The notes: generated from the sequence alone by a model not told the origin. Counted from the first letter of the stretch, positions 43,060 through 51,915 are shown. The stretch: 64,000 nt of DNA from Phyllobacterium myrsinacearum (GCF_002980555.1 NZ_PVBT01000001.1:124001-188000); one strand, 5' to 3'. Program-made: numbers and translations.

Positions 43060-43689
43060 TCACGCCGCCGAAAACACGATCTCTTCCGGCGTGGCGTGGA
43101 TGGAGATGGTCATTCCGGCCTCCTGCGCCAGCAACAGGGTGTAATAGGGCTGCACCGCATGGGCGTCGATCGGCTCTTCCGGGGTCTTGCCGCTGTGCAG
43201 TTCAAGGAATTTCGGCGGAACCCGCAGCATCGGTCCGCGCGATGTCAGGACGAAGCGCGGTTCGGTTTCCGGTGTCTCCAGTGCAACGTTCAGCGTGCCG
43301 CCGCGCGGCAGGGCCGCATTGGCGATCAGCACCAGGTTGAGCAGCAGCTTGACCTTGTTCTTGGGCAGCAGGACGCGGTTGCCGGTCCAGGTGAACTCGG
43401 CTTTCTCGCCCTTCATATATTCATTGGCCACGTTCTGGGCATCGCCTGTATCGATCTGGACACCGGCCGATCCGGCGGCGCCGAAGGCAATACGGGCAAA
43501 CTGCAGGCGGGCAGAGGCGCTGCGCGCGCTCGATTTGATGAGGTTCATCGCATCTTCGTCGGCGCCGCCTTCTTCCAGAAGTTCCAGCCCGTTGTTGATC
43601 GCACCCACCGGCGAAATGATATCATGGCAGATGCGGCTGCTCAGGAGGGCTCCGAGGTCCGTTGCCGAGAGAATAACGGGCAATGTCAT
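43060..43689 (-). CDS. chpT: Histidine phosphotransferase ChpT
   Basis: A 209-aa dimeric phosphotransferase relaying phosphate from CckA to CtrA and CpdR. The N-terminal DHp-like helix has LLSSRICHDIISPVGAINNGLELLEE with phospho-accepting H22; the C-terminal pseudo-ATPase domain lacks ATP-binding motifs, as normal. AGGAGTTTCTCTC precedes the ATG at 43689. It is in the same cell-cycle neighbourhood as ctrA, sciP and eipA, as in Brucella. Confidence 0.93.
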   Translation of the reverse strand: MTLPVILSATDLGALLSSRICHDIISPVGAINNGLELLEEGGADEDAMNLIKSSARSASARLQFARIAFGAAGSAGVQIDTGDAQNVANEYMKGEKAEFTWTGNRVLLPKNKVKLLLNLVLIANAALPRGGTLNVALETPETEPRFVLTSRGPMLRVPPKFLELHSGKTPEEPIDAHAVQPYYTLLLAQEAGMTISIHATPEEIVFSAA

Positions 43690-44010
43690 GAGAGAAACTC
43701 CTAAGGATTTGGCTGACAATTGGAATCTGCGTATTGGGGTTATGCCGAATCAGATGTTCAGGCCGAATCACTCTGATTGCTGTTGCATTTGGATACATAG
43801 CTCGGTCCGGATCGGCAAGAACGACGTCGACGATACCGGGAGATGCTGAATTCCTTATCTTTTTCCCGTCCCCGGCAAGCCATTGAAATGCCAAGATCGA
43901 TTCATAAACTTTTATACAAGGTTTAGACCTTTAAATGGTGCTTCAATTACAAGGCGAACACAAGATTCGCATCTGGCGTCGGACAAAGAAGCGAACAGCC
44001 AAAAGGAATT
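43690..44010. promoter_or_regulatory. Divergent chpT/eipA region with GANTC sites
   Basis: A 321-base gap without a gene. GANTC sites lie at 43723, 43747, 43765, 43899 and 43964, the first three within 47 bases of one another near the chpT start. TTTAAATGG near 43930 is TTAA-bearing. CcrM and CtrA control of chpT and eipA is plausible; eipA is CtrA-regulated in Brucella. Confidence 0.55.
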
Positions 44011-44595
44011 ATGATGGCGTCTCTATTCTTGTCTATGAACCGTTTTTTTCTCCTGATCCTGACGATGGTGTCCCTGGCTGTTGTAGAGCCGCATGCGGCC
44101 AATGCGGCGCAGGACCAGTTCTCGATGGATGAGATCGTCAATTCGGGGCAGAGATTTTTCGGATCGACATCCGGTGGTTTGGCATCGGCGGTCGAGAAGA
44201 TTTTCCAGAGCTATGGTCTGCCGAACGGCTATATCCTGGGTGAAGAGGGATCGGGCGCCATCATCGGGGGCCTCACCTATGGCGAGGGCACGCTTTATAC
44301 AAAGAATGCCGGGGATCACAAAAGTTTCTGGCAGGGCCCATCCATCGGATGGGACTTCGGCGGCCAGGGTTCCCGTGTCATGATGCTCGTCTACAATCTT
44401 GACGATATACAGAATCTCTACGGCCGTTTTGTCGGCGTGGCGGGCTCGGCCTATCTCTTTGCCGGTGTCGGTTTCAATGTCCTCAAGCGCAATCAGGTCC
44501 TGCTGGTCCCCATACGCACCGGCGTTGGCGCACGGCTTGGCGTGAATGTCGGTTATCTCAAGATCACCCAGTCTCCGACCTGGAACCCGTTTTGA
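44011..44595 (+). CDS. eipA: Envelope integrity protein EipA (DUF1134)
   Basis: A 194-aa secreted protein. Signal peptide residues 1-33 end EPHAANA-A; the mature DUF1134 domain is a small beta-barrel with EIVNSGQRFFGSTSGGLA, GLTYGEGTLYTKNAG and VGARLGVNVGYLKI. In Brucella EipA keeps the envelope intact and is needed for virulence. AAAAGGAATT lies just before ATGATG. It faces chpT, as in Brucella. A terminator follows. Confidence 0.92.
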   Translation: MMASLFLSMNRFFLLILTMVSLAVVEPHAANAAQDQFSMDEIVNSGQRFFGSTSGGLASAVEKIFQSYGLPNGYILGEEGSGAIIGGLTYGEGTLYTKNAGDHKSFWQGPSIGWDFGGQGSRVMMLVYNLDDIQNLYGRFVGVAGSAYLFAGVGFNVLKRNQVLLVPIRTGVGARLGVNVGYLKITQSPTWNPF

Positions 44596-44623
44596 TCGCC
44601 CGCCTTTCCTGATGCATGAGCAA

Positions 44624-44648
44624 GACGCGGAAACCGTTCCGCGTCTTT
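44624..44648 (+). terminator. Terminator after eipA
   Basis: GACGCGGAA (44624-44632) and TTCCGCGTC (44637-44645) form a 9-bp stem around ACCG, followed by TTTG. Confidence 0.72.
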
Positions 44649-44739
44649 GCCGTTTGATGGCGGACCGGCATTGTGCCAGATTTGAAGCGGGGGATATTCC
44701 GTTCTATCCTCCGCCTGACCTTCTAACAGGACCCTTATC

Positions 44740-45801
44740 GTGATCCAGACCGCACTTTATTTTGCCCTCGGATTTTTGAGTGCCGTCTTGTTGGCGCTGA
44801 TCTTTGCGCCTCCGGTCTGGCGCCGCGCCATGCTGCTGACCCGCAGGCGCGTCGAAGCGGAAACACCGCTGACGCTCAATGAAATCCAGGCGCAGCGCGA
44901 TGGATTGCGGGCAGAACACGCCGTGAGCGAACGCAAGCTGGAAATGACCCTGGCGGGCATCAAGGAAAAATCAGCGCAGCAACTGGCTGTGTTCAGCGAG
45001 AAGGAGCGGCAGGTCCGCCTGCTTTCGGCCGACGTTGCCGCCCGTGATGCAACGATCGCCGAATTGCAGGCATCCCTTGCGCAACGCGATCAGGCACTGG
45101 AAAAATCGGCGGAAGAGCTTGCCGGTACGGTGCAAACTCTGGAGCAGCGTTCCGCGGAGCTTGAACTCCTGCATCGCCGCCTGAACAGCACGGAGACGAA
45201 AGCCGACAGCCTGCAGATCGATGTGGCGGCACAGACCACCCGCATCGAGAACCTTTCGGACGAGCTGAAGGAAGCGCGCCGGGCCAAGCGGGACGGCGAA
45301 GAGCAGAAACACAAGCTGGAAACCGAGCTCAAGGCATTGCAACATTCGCTCGGACAGGAAACAAAGCGCGGCGATGGTGCGGAAACACGGGCAAGCGAAC
45401 TGATGACGAAACTGTCGGACAACGAGGCCAAGCTTTTGCGGCGGGAAAAGGAAGTCGAGCGTCTCAACGAGCGCCTGCGCGCCATCATTGCCGAAGGCCG
45501 CAAGCAGGGTGTCGCTGCGGACCATGCGCCACGCGGCAAGCAGGCGCTTGTGCAGGCCGAGGAAAGCAAACGGTTGCGTGAAGAGATGAACGCACTGGCG
45601 TCCCAGGTGGTTGCCATGGTTGCCCGGCTTGAGGGCCCGTCGTCTCCGGTGAACAAGCTCCTGGCAAGCGCAGGCGGCGAGGTCCCTGTGGCCTATGACG
45701 AAAACGGCGAAACGATCACCAGTTTGGCAGATCGCATCCGCGCCCTGCAAAAAGCCGCTTCCGCGGTGGCGTCAAATGCCGGAGAACCGGCTAAACCGTG
45801 A
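44740..45801 (+). CDS. Membrane-anchored coiled-coil protein
   Basis: A 353-aa protein of no family recognised here. One N-terminal membrane helix (residues 4-24, ALYFALGFLSAVLLALIFAP) is followed by long heptad-rich helices (about 50-280; for example LEQRSAELELLHRRLNSTETKADSL and LLRREKEVERLNERLRAII) and a globular-looking tail. It starts with GTG at 44740. Its 3' end overlaps the convergent methyltransferase gene by 30 bases. The layout recalls scaffold or division-linked proteins, but nothing proves this. Confidence 0.75.
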   Translation: MIQTALYFALGFLSAVLLALIFAPPVWRRAMLLTRRRVEAETPLTLNEIQAQRDGLRAEHAVSERKLEMTLAGIKEKSAQQLAVFSEKERQVRLLSADVAARDATIAELQASLAQRDQALEKSAEELAGTVQTLEQRSAELELLHRRLNSTETKADSLQIDVAAQTTRIENLSDELKEARRAKRDGEEQKHKLETELKALQHSLGQETKRGDGAETRASELMTKLSDNEAKLLRREKEVERLNERLRAIIAEGRKQGVAADHAPRGKQALVQAEESKRLREEMNALASQVVAMVARLEGPSSPVNKLLASAGGEVPVAYDENGETITSLADRIRALQKAASAVASNAGEPAKP

Positions 45802-46608
45802 CAGCGCGATGCCGGAGGCCGTGGCGACGTTCAGGCTGTCGAACGCTTCGGACATCGGAATTCTCACCGTCTTGAGCGTCTGCATCAGGGCTTTCGGCAG
45901 GCCTTCGCCCTCGGTTCCCAGCAGCAGCGCCGTGCGTGATCCCGGTTGTGCGGTGTAAAGGCTTTCCATGCCCGACGGACTGAGCGCGTAAATATCGAAT
46001 TTCGCCTGCTGCAATATGCTGACGAGATCGTCAATCGAGCCTTCGCGCGCGAACGGAACCTTGAGTGCCGCACCCACGGACACGCGGATCGCCTTGCGGT
46101 AGAGCGGATCGCAGCTGGTTTCATCCATCAGGATGCAGTCAGCCTCGAATGCCGCGGCATTGCGAAAGATCGATCCCATATTGTCATGGTTGGATATGCC
46201 GCACAGCACCACGACAAGCGAGGCGGACGGCAGGGCACCGATCAGCTGGCCGGCTGAACGGGGTGCGCTGCGGCGGCCGACGGCAAGTATGCCGCGATGC
46301 ATGGGGAAACCGGCAATCGCATCCATGATGGCGCGCGATACGCAATAGACCGGAACGTCGAGCGGACAGAGGGCTATTTGCGCCGCAAGGCCGGCAAGCC
46401 GGTTTTCCAGGACCAGAAGCGACTCGACCGCGAAAGCCGCATTGGCAAGCAGCACGTTGAGCACAACCTTGCCCTCGGCAATGAAACGGCCTTCCCGTCC
46501 AACCAGATCGCGCTCGCGGACATTGCGATAGGGGCTGAGCCGCGCATCCTCTGCGTCATCGATGCGCGTGATGCGGTGTTCCAGCCAGCCTTCATCCTGT
46601 CGCGGCAT
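45772..46608 (-). CDS. SpoU/TrmH-family RNA 2'-O-methyltransferase
   Basis: A 278-aa SPOUT-fold methyltransferase. The N-terminal domain resembles RNA 2'-O-ribose methyltransferase substrate-binding domains (LVGREGRFIAEGKVVLNVLLA), and the C-terminal knot carries VVLCGISNHDNMGSIFRNAAAF, LLLGTEGEGLPKAL and IPMSEAFDSLNVATASGIAL, the three SpoU motifs. Target (23S rRNA or tRNA) cannot be told. It starts four bases after the HugZ-like gene stop and overlaps the convergent coiled-coil gene by 30 bases. Confidence 0.88.
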   Translation of the reverse strand: MPRQDEGWLEHRITRIDDAEDARLSPYRNVRERDLVGREGRFIAEGKVVLNVLLANAAFAVESLLVLENRLAGLAAQIALCPLDVPVYCVSRAIMDAIAGFPMHRGILAVGRRSAPRSAGQLIGALPSASLVVVLCGISNHDNMGSIFRNAAAFEADCILMDETSCDPLYRKAIRVSVGAALKVPFAREGSIDDLVSILQQAKFDIYALSPSGMESLYTAQPGSRTALLLGTEGEGLPKALMQTLKTVRIPMSEAFDSLNVATASGIALSRFSRFSGI

Positions 46609-46612
46609 CGTG

Positions 46613-47392
46613 TCAGACCGTTTCGCCTGCGGCGGCCAGGCCCGCCCGCGCTTCACCTGCCATGCGCACGAGGCTCTTATGCATGTCCCCGGCTGACGTC
46701 AGCGGTGCCGGAAACCAGATCCGCTGGACGTCGTCGCCATCGGCGATATCGAACCCATCGGCGTCAATTCCGGTCATGCGCCAGTTGCCTGCGGGTGCCT
46801 TTGCAAAGAAGCGGGCGTAGAGCGAAATGGCGTTGGCGTGATCCGCGTTCATATGTTCGACAGCGGATTTTTCCGCCGCCGCCAGCTCGTCATTGGCGGG
46901 ATTGCCGGTGAGCAGATCCTCGGCCGTCAACTGATAGGCCTTGCCAAAACCGCCATTGAGGCTGGCGCCCGTGGGTTCCAGCCGGAAGAAGCGGAAATCA
47001 CCCAACCCGGCGTAGAGTTTTGCCTTGGGCTGGTGCGAGATATAGCGCCATTCAATACGGGCATGGTCCGCCGTATCGCGGGCAATTTCCCTTGCCCTGG
47101 CGAACACCGTCACGCGCGGATGGGCAAGAGGATCGCCCTTGCCGGTCTCGCCGGCAAGCAGGGAGCAGCGCGGATCGGCGAGCAGGGCTGGCGTATGGGC
47201 GGAAAGGGCGGAGACCAGAATGACCGGCGTTCCATCATGGTCGGTGGAGAGACCGACGCGGGTTGCGATCGGACCGCCTGTCGCGGGATCGAGCGTTGCG
47301 ATGACGGCATGGCGCGCCTTGCGAATCAGTGTCCGGGCGAGCCTGACGGCTTCGGCATCTGTCTCGCGCAGCACATCTTTTTTCTGGGTCAC
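46613..47392 (-). CDS. HugZ-family haem-associated/PNPOx-like protein
   Basis: A 259-aa protein combining a split-barrel flavin/haem-binding domain (ARTLIRKARHAVIATLDPATGGPIATRVGLSTDHDG) with a C-terminal DUF2470-like domain (SAVEHMNADHANAISLYARFFA), the HugZ layout. HugZ members degrade haem; others bind FMN. The H-x-N/D-H pattern MNADHANA is the haem-contact region. Co-transcribed with the RNA methyltransferase gene. Function beyond family is not certain. Confidence 0.83.
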   Translation of the reverse strand: MTQKKDVLRETDAEAVRLARTLIRKARHAVIATLDPATGGPIATRVGLSTDHDGTPVILVSALSAHTPALLADPRCSLLAGETGKGDPLAHPRVTVFARAREIARDTADHARIEWRYISHQPKAKLYAGLGDFRFFRLEPTGASLNGGFGKAYQLTAEDLLTGNPANDELAAAEKSAVEHMNADHANAISLYARFFAKAPAGNWRMTGIDADGFDIADGDDVQRIWFPAPLTSAGDMHKSLVRMAGEARAGLAAAGETV

Positions 47393-47468
47393 GGCTCATC
47401 CCTCGCATTGCTGGGCGAGAGATAATGGCTTGGCAGGCCCCCGGCAAGCCATTTTCACCGGGGAGGAA

Positions 47469-47660
47469 TTATGCAGCGATCGGCCGGTTGTCGTTGAGGC
47501 CAACGTCGTTCATGCAATCGGCAAGCAGGTCGAGATCGACCGGTCCGATCGTGCACAGGACGGGCGCAAATTCTTCGGCTGGCACCTCGAGCGCCATCAA
47601 CTCGACGAGCGCTTCCATCAGTGCTTCACGCGTGTCATACCTTGCAGAATAGTGGGGCAT
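47469..47660 (-). CDS. Small hypothetical protein
   Basis: A 63-aa acidic protein, HYSARYDTREALMEALVELM... with an LDLLADCMNDVGL tail and normal codon use for this genome. No family recognised. GAAAGACAG is a weak ribosome-binding site. The 194 bases beyond it, up to 47854, are AT-rich and contain no other gene. The opposite-strand frame is a shadow. Confidence 0.5.
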   Translation of the reverse strand: MPHYSARYDTREALMEALVELMALEVPAEEFAPVLCTIGPVDLDLLADCMNDVGLNDNRPIAA

Positions 47661-47854
47661 GATTCTGTCTTTCGAGCCGGATCAGTTGCATTAATCTTAC
47701 TGCAAATACGGTAAACAAATTCTTAATTTTGCCATTTTTGGAAATTTTTTGCTTCTTTTATGAAGAAAATAACGCCATGATTTCAAATAGATGGTAAATT
47801 GTGATCACCCGTTAGCTCCATCTGCCATTGTTTGGCCCCAAATGACCTCAATCT

Positions 47855-48850
47855 GTGGGCAACTTCACCAGCAGGAAAAACAGCGATGAGAATTGCTTCG
47901 TGATCGGCGCAAGGAAGTGGAAAACCCCCTCGATCGTGGGTGTTATTGCCGCCATTGGCCTCGTCAGTGGTTGCACCACACAGAATGCCCAGCATGCCGG
48001 TAAGGTGAAGGCAAATCTGACAAGCAGCAATACGACCGTCTCCAAGACGTCCACCTATGCCTATACGCCGAAGGACAAGGAATGCCTGGAACGGGCGATG
48101 TTCTTCGAGTCCAACCGTTCGAGCAAGGATGGTCTGCTTGCGGTGGGCACCGTGGTGATGAACCGTCTCGATTCGGGCAAATATGCCAATACGATCTGCG
48201 GCGTGGTGGGCGAGAAGGGGCAGTTTGCTCCCGGCGTCCTGTCGCGGCCCATGCAATCGGCAGCGCTTCCCGACGTACAGCAGGCGGCTGATGCCGTGCT
48301 CAAGGGCCAGCGCCATCCCAAGGTCAAGGACGCGATGTTCTTCCACACGGCCGGCCTGCGCTTCCCCTACCGCAACATGCACTATACGGTCGTTGCCGGT
48401 GGCAATGCTTTTTACGAGAAGCGTGACAGGTACAACTCGCCGGATTTGGGCAACAAGGTGGCCAGTGTTGCCATTGCCAATGCCTATATTGCCAGCATGA
48501 GAAATACGAACCCGGCCTCGGTTAGCAACATCATGGTTGCCAGCGCGCAGCCGACGACGACAACCGCGACATCCGGTCGTGTGACCAATCAGCCATTTGC
48601 CGTGGCGCAGGCCCAACCGATGCGTGGGGAAGCTCCGCAGCAGCTTGCTTTTGCCAATACCGCTGTGCCGGTTGATCCGCCCGCACCAGCCATGGTCTTC
48701 ACGGCGCCCGCACCCGCCCCGGCAAAGACGGCGGCCATGCCGCAGAATGCCGAGCAGGCAGTCCTTGCTTTTGAGGCACCGAAGAGCAAATCGGTCGATG
48801 CGATCGGGCAGATGCTGCTCGCGCAAGATCGTCCGGGCTTCACAAACTAG
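47855..48850 (+). CDS. SleB/CwlJ-type cell wall hydrolase, lipoprotein
   Basis: A 331-aa Hydrolase_2-family protein, similar to spore-cortex amidases/transglycosylases but common in alphaproteobacteria for wall remodelling. The domain spans about residues 70-200: ECLERAMFFESNRSSKDGLLAVGTVVMNRL with the catalytic-region glutamate, GVVGEKGQFAPGV, and DAMFFHTAGLRFPY. GLVSGC gives lipobox C40, and a low-complexity Pro/Ala region follows (220-310). Start GTG 47855 leaves a long N-terminal region; GTG 47900 would give a cleaner signal peptide and may be the true start. Confidence 0.8.
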   Translation: MGNFTSRKNSDENCFVIGARKWKTPSIVGVIAAIGLVSGCTTQNAQHAGKVKANLTSSNTTVSKTSTYAYTPKDKECLERAMFFESNRSSKDGLLAVGTVVMNRLDSGKYANTICGVVGEKGQFAPGVLSRPMQSAALPDVQQAADAVLKGQRHPKVKDAMFFHTAGLRFPYRNMHYTVVAGGNAFYEKRDRYNSPDLGNKVASVAIANAYIASMRNTNPASVSNIMVASAQPTTTTATSGRVTNQPFAVAQAQPMRGEAPQQLAFANTAVPVDPPAPAMVFTAPAPAPAKTAAMPQNAEQAVLAFEAPKSKSVDAIGQMLLAQDRPGFTN

Positions 48851-48869
48851 ACAAGCAAAAGATCAGGCT

Positions 48870-48893
48870 CCAGCGTCGCCCAGGCGGCGCTGG
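48870..48893. terminator. Hairpin between convergent genes
   Basis: CCAGCGTCGCC and GGCGGCGCTGG form a tight stem with one G-U pair, between the hydrolase and the DUF930 gene. The loop would be very short, so the inner pairs must open. No T-run. Confidence 0.5.
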
Positions 48894-48904
48894 TCAATAT
48901 CCGT

Positions 48905-49294
48905 CTACGGCACGAGATAGTGCTGCGCCCACTCGTTGTGGGGAACCATCTGTCCAATCGCGTATTGAAATGTCAGAACGGTCATGTGATCGGGCGACGT
49001 CGTGCAGGTATAGGAGAGGTGGTACCATTCACCCTTGCTGCGAAAGGCGGCACCGGTCGACTGGATTTTGTCGCCGGTCACCAGCGGTTCCTTGAAGGCA
49101 TAGGCGACCAGTTCGTCAGGCACCAGCTTGACCGGATCGTGGTGAATACGCTCCATGGCTTCCAGATCGCAGCGCTGTTCCAGCCGGGTCTCGGGACTCA
49201 ATCCCTCCAGCTCTTCCGCTTCGGTTGAATCCATGGCTTTGGCTGAGCCCATCACGGCGGCCGTCGCCAAAAGCATGGCCAGAACTGATTTCAT
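48905..49294 (-). CDS. DUF930 exported protein
   Basis: A 129-aa protein with a signal peptide (residues 1-20, VLAMLLATAAVMGSAKA) and a DUF930 domain: LEQRCDLEAMERI, DELVAYAF, GAAFRSKGEWYHLSYTCTTSPDHMTVLTFQYAIG. C-x-n-C (RCDLEA and SYTCTT) may form a disulfide. Role unknown; the family is restricted to alphaproteobacteria as far as I know. The start at 49294 directly precedes the signal peptide. Confidence 0.78.
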   Translation of the reverse strand: MKSVLAMLLATAAVMGSAKAMDSTEAEELEGLSPETRLEQRCDLEAMERIHHDPVKLVPDELVAYAFKEPLVTGDKIQSTGAAFRSKGEWYHLSYTCTTSPDHMTVLTFQYAIGQMVPHNEWAQHYLVP

Positions 49295-49396
49295 CAATGC
49301 CGCGCTCTCCGAAAATGGGCGGAAGGACAAGGGTCCGGGTCCGGATGCCGGAAAGGCTCCAATGTCTCCCGGATTGGGACCAAATTATGAAAAGCT

Positions 49397-50080
49397 CTAC
49401 GACTGCTTGCGGGCGACCGGTTTCTTGTCGCCATTGGCTTCGATATAGGCGTAGATATAGGCAAATGACGGCAGGGCGGTGTTCGACGGCTCGACGAGAC
49501 CGGCAACGCTGCCGAGAGAAGCCGCGTAATTGTTGCAGTTGAAACCGAACATCGTCCATTTCGGCGGGTTGGCCAGATTGGCGCGTACCTTGCCGAGAAG
49601 GCTCTGATACTGCGTTTCCGTCAAGGATACACGATAGGCCGCACCTGTGGCGAAATGGCAGTCGGCGTAACTGGGCTTCAGTTCCGCGGGCATGGGAATG
49701 AGGGCGCCGCCGTAAAGGCCCAGCAGACTGCCCTTGGGGAAGAGGCCGTTATACTGGCGCGTGAGGGGATTGCCATTGGCATCGAGCCTGCCGAAAACCA
49801 CATACATGTGGCCGCTTGGAATGCCGGGCGACAGGCGCTGGCGGAATTCGATGTAGGCGGGGTCGCCGGGCTTGGTCCGGTTGGCCGTCAGCTTGACCGC
49901 GGATCCGCTGGCGCTGCCATGGGCGGCGCAGGTCAGTTCCGGCATTTCCGCAGCATAGGCCGACGGGGCAACGGACACGCTGGATGGCGGTGTCGACTGG
50001 CAGGCCGCGAGGGTGAGGGCAAAGGCCGGTGCGAGGAACATCTTGAACGAGGTTGATGCGTTTGAAGCGGTGTTCAGCAA
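49397..50080 (-). CDS. Hypothetical lipoprotein
   Basis: A 227-aa lipoprotein with lipobox LTLAAC at C27 and a mature part carrying SPGIPSGHMYVVFGRLD and WTMFGFNCNNYAASLGSVAGL. The Cys-Asn-Asn-Tyr after FGFN and the earlier GHMY recall NlpC/P60-like or DUF4105-type folds, but I cannot place it. The start is TTG 50080; ATG 50041 would also give a short signal peptide. Preceded by the methyltransferase gene on the same strand. Confidence 0.72.
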   Translation of the reverse strand: MLNTASNASTSFKMFLAPAFALTLAACQSTPPSSVSVAPSAYAAEMPELTCAAHGSASGSAVKLTANRTKPGDPAYIEFRQRLSPGIPSGHMYVVFGRLDANGNPLTRQYNGLFPKGSLLGLYGGALIPMPAELKPSYADCHFATGAAYRVSLTETQYQSLLGKVRANLANPPKWTMFGFNCNNYAASLGSVAGLVEPSNTALPSFAYIYAYIEANGDKKPVARKQS

Positions 50081-50134
50081 GACAATTCTCTTTTCAATCC
50101 TGTGATGGCTTTGCCGCTGAAAACGGCACAGCTT

Positions 50135-50725
50135 TCAATAGACCAATGGCAATACGCGCCATGTCCTGGCGCGATATTGGCGATACTCTTCCCCGAAGGC
50201 CTCTTCCATCATCTGTTCTTCCGCCCCAATTCTGGAGAAGAACAGGAAACCGAACCCCGCCAGACCCGATAGACCGGCGATATAATTGGGCAAAAGCAAG
50301 GCCTGGGTCAATGCCATGAGCCAGAAGGCTGTGTACATGGGATGCCGCAGGCGTTTGTAGATGCCCGTGGTAATAAGTTTGTGATCCTGCTTCAGTTGCA
50401 GGGAGACCGACCACATCTGCCCCAGGGCCTTGTGCGTGAGCCGGAACAGCAGCAGTGCGGCGATGCCGGTCAGGATACCCAGGGCGAAGAGGACGGGGCT
50501 TGGCGCATAGGAGGCGAATCCCGGCTGGCTGGTGGCGGCATAGACGGCCGGAATGATGCCGAGGCCGGTCAGGGATATGGCGAGCCGCAGCGTGTCGGCG
50601 CCCTTGCGGCGGTCAACGGTCAGTTTCGCGCGGCGCGCACGCCTGTCGAACGGGCGGCGCAAGAGATACCAGGCGACGATAAGAACGACCCACAGGGCCT
50701 TTCCGGCAACGGCAAGTGACATCAT
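50135..50725 (-). CDS. Isoprenylcysteine-carboxyl-methyltransferase-like membrane protein
   Basis: A 196-aa membrane methyltransferase-like protein of the ICMT/Ste14/PEMT superfamily with four or five helices. The SAM-binding C-terminal part is intact: LITTGIYKRLRHPMYTAFW near 110-128 and EEQMMEEAFGEEYRQYRART near the end (the RHPMY and E-x-Y motifs). In bacteria the substrate is seldom known. Its ATG overlaps the stop of the hydrolase gene (ATGA), so the pair is coupled. Confidence 0.8.
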   Translation of the reverse strand: MMSLAVAGKALWVVLIVAWYLLRRPFDRRARRAKLTVDRRKGADTLRLAISLTGLGIIPAVYAATSQPGFASYAPSPVLFALGILTGIAALLLFRLTHKALGQMWSVSLQLKQDHKLITTGIYKRLRHPMYTAFWLMALTQALLLPNYIAGLSGLAGFGFLFFSRIGAEEQMMEEAFGEEYRQYRARTWRVLPLVY

Positions 50726-51915
50726 ATGGTGGCAGTTTCGGCTATTTTCATGGGTGAGGCGGACTGGGCGGCGCATTCGCATGGCAGCCCGCCGCGTGCG
50801 GCGACATCGGCAAAGGTTTCCGGCCCGCAGAGGATCGCATGCCAGGAATAGGCCGAGCGCTTTTCGACGCCATAGACGAATTGCCGGTGCACACGGAAGA
50901 AATTCCGGCGGATGGACCTGTAGGTTTCGTCGCACAATTGGCTGCGGAAGCGGACCTTGACCAGGACGGGCGATTCCGCATCCGCGATATTCAGATCACG
51001 GACGGGATTGGATTTGTAGAAATTCATCGGGTCGGTCAGCGATTGGGCGTCGATCCAAATGGCGCGGCTGCGCGCGACGGCTTCGACGCTTGCCCGCAGG
51101 GCTTTGGCGGCGGGATGCAATGCCAGCTTGAGCAGGCTCGAACCCACGGTGAGCAGGCCATAGCGCCGGGAATCATTCTGCTGCAGGGCGGCATCGAGAA
51201 TGTGCAGGGCGCAGATCGCGCCCATGCTGTGCGCGGCAACGACGACCTCGGTCGCGGGCGCCGCTTGGCTGATCCGGGCTGCGGCATCGCTGATGACATG
51301 GTGCAGTTTCGCCGTGATGTCGGGACGGTTGTCGCGTGCCATGTCGCGCGCGAATGTCCAGTCGTCCATGATCAGGAGAAAGTGCATTTTCCGCGCTGCC
51401 ACGGCAAGCAGGGCCAGGGCCGCCCCCAGGCCGACGGCAACGGCAACCGCCGCCTGCTGCGTCATCGCCAAGGCGAGGCGTCCGGCACCGATGGACAGCA
51501 CGGCAACGGCACCCATGATGACGAGAGGATAAAGGAAGAAAAGCGCATAGCGCCAGCTTGTCGACAAGAAGCGGAAGAACGTGCCGCTGACGATGAAATC
51601 GACCAGAGCAACGATGCCGCTGAGGATGCGGACGGCAGGATTGCGTGCGGCATAGAAATGGTTGATGTCACCGAGGCCATAGAGGACAAAATCGGTCCTG
51701 GCGGACCAGTTCGCACCGGCGGTTACAAGCGTAAACTCCCCCACGCCGACGCCGCCCTCGGCGGACGATACTTTCAACGCGCCATCTTCCTGCAACGACA
51801 TGTCGTAAACAGGCGCTGTCTTGGTTGCTTCCCGCAGGAAGCGCCGATGATGGGCCTCGACCGGCATATGTTCAAAGCCTGGCAAGAGAACAACCAGGCG
51901 ATTGATAACGGACAT
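50722..51915 (-). CDS. Membrane alpha/beta-hydrolase-like protein
   Basis: A 397-aa protein with LVVLLPGFEHMPVEAH at the N terminus, two to three membrane helices between about 95 and 165, and a nucleophile elbow VVVAAHSMGAICAL near 230, giving Ser in A-H-S-M-G. A catalytic Asp and His cannot be placed with certainty. This split arrangement, a hydrolase fold interrupted by helices, is unusual. Four-base overlap with the downstream ICMT-like gene suggests a common membrane-lipid or envelope task. Confidence 0.68.
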   Translation of the reverse strand: MSVINRLVVLLPGFEHMPVEAHHRRFLREATKTAPVYDMSLQEDGALKVSSAEGGVGVGEFTLVTAGANWSARTDFVLYGLGDINHFYAARNPAVRILSGIVALVDFIVSGTFFRFLSTSWRYALFFLYPLVIMGAVAVLSIGAGRLALAMTQQAAVAVAVGLGAALALLAVAARKMHFLLIMDDWTFARDMARDNRPDITAKLHHVISDAAARISQAAPATEVVVAAHSMGAICALHILDAALQQNDSRRYGLLTVGSSLLKLALHPAAKALRASVEAVARSRAIWIDAQSLTDPMNFYKSNPVRDLNIADAESPVLVKVRFRSQLCDETYRSIRRNFFRVHRQFVYGVEKRSAYSWHAILCGPETFADVAARGGLPCECAAQSASPMKIAETATI

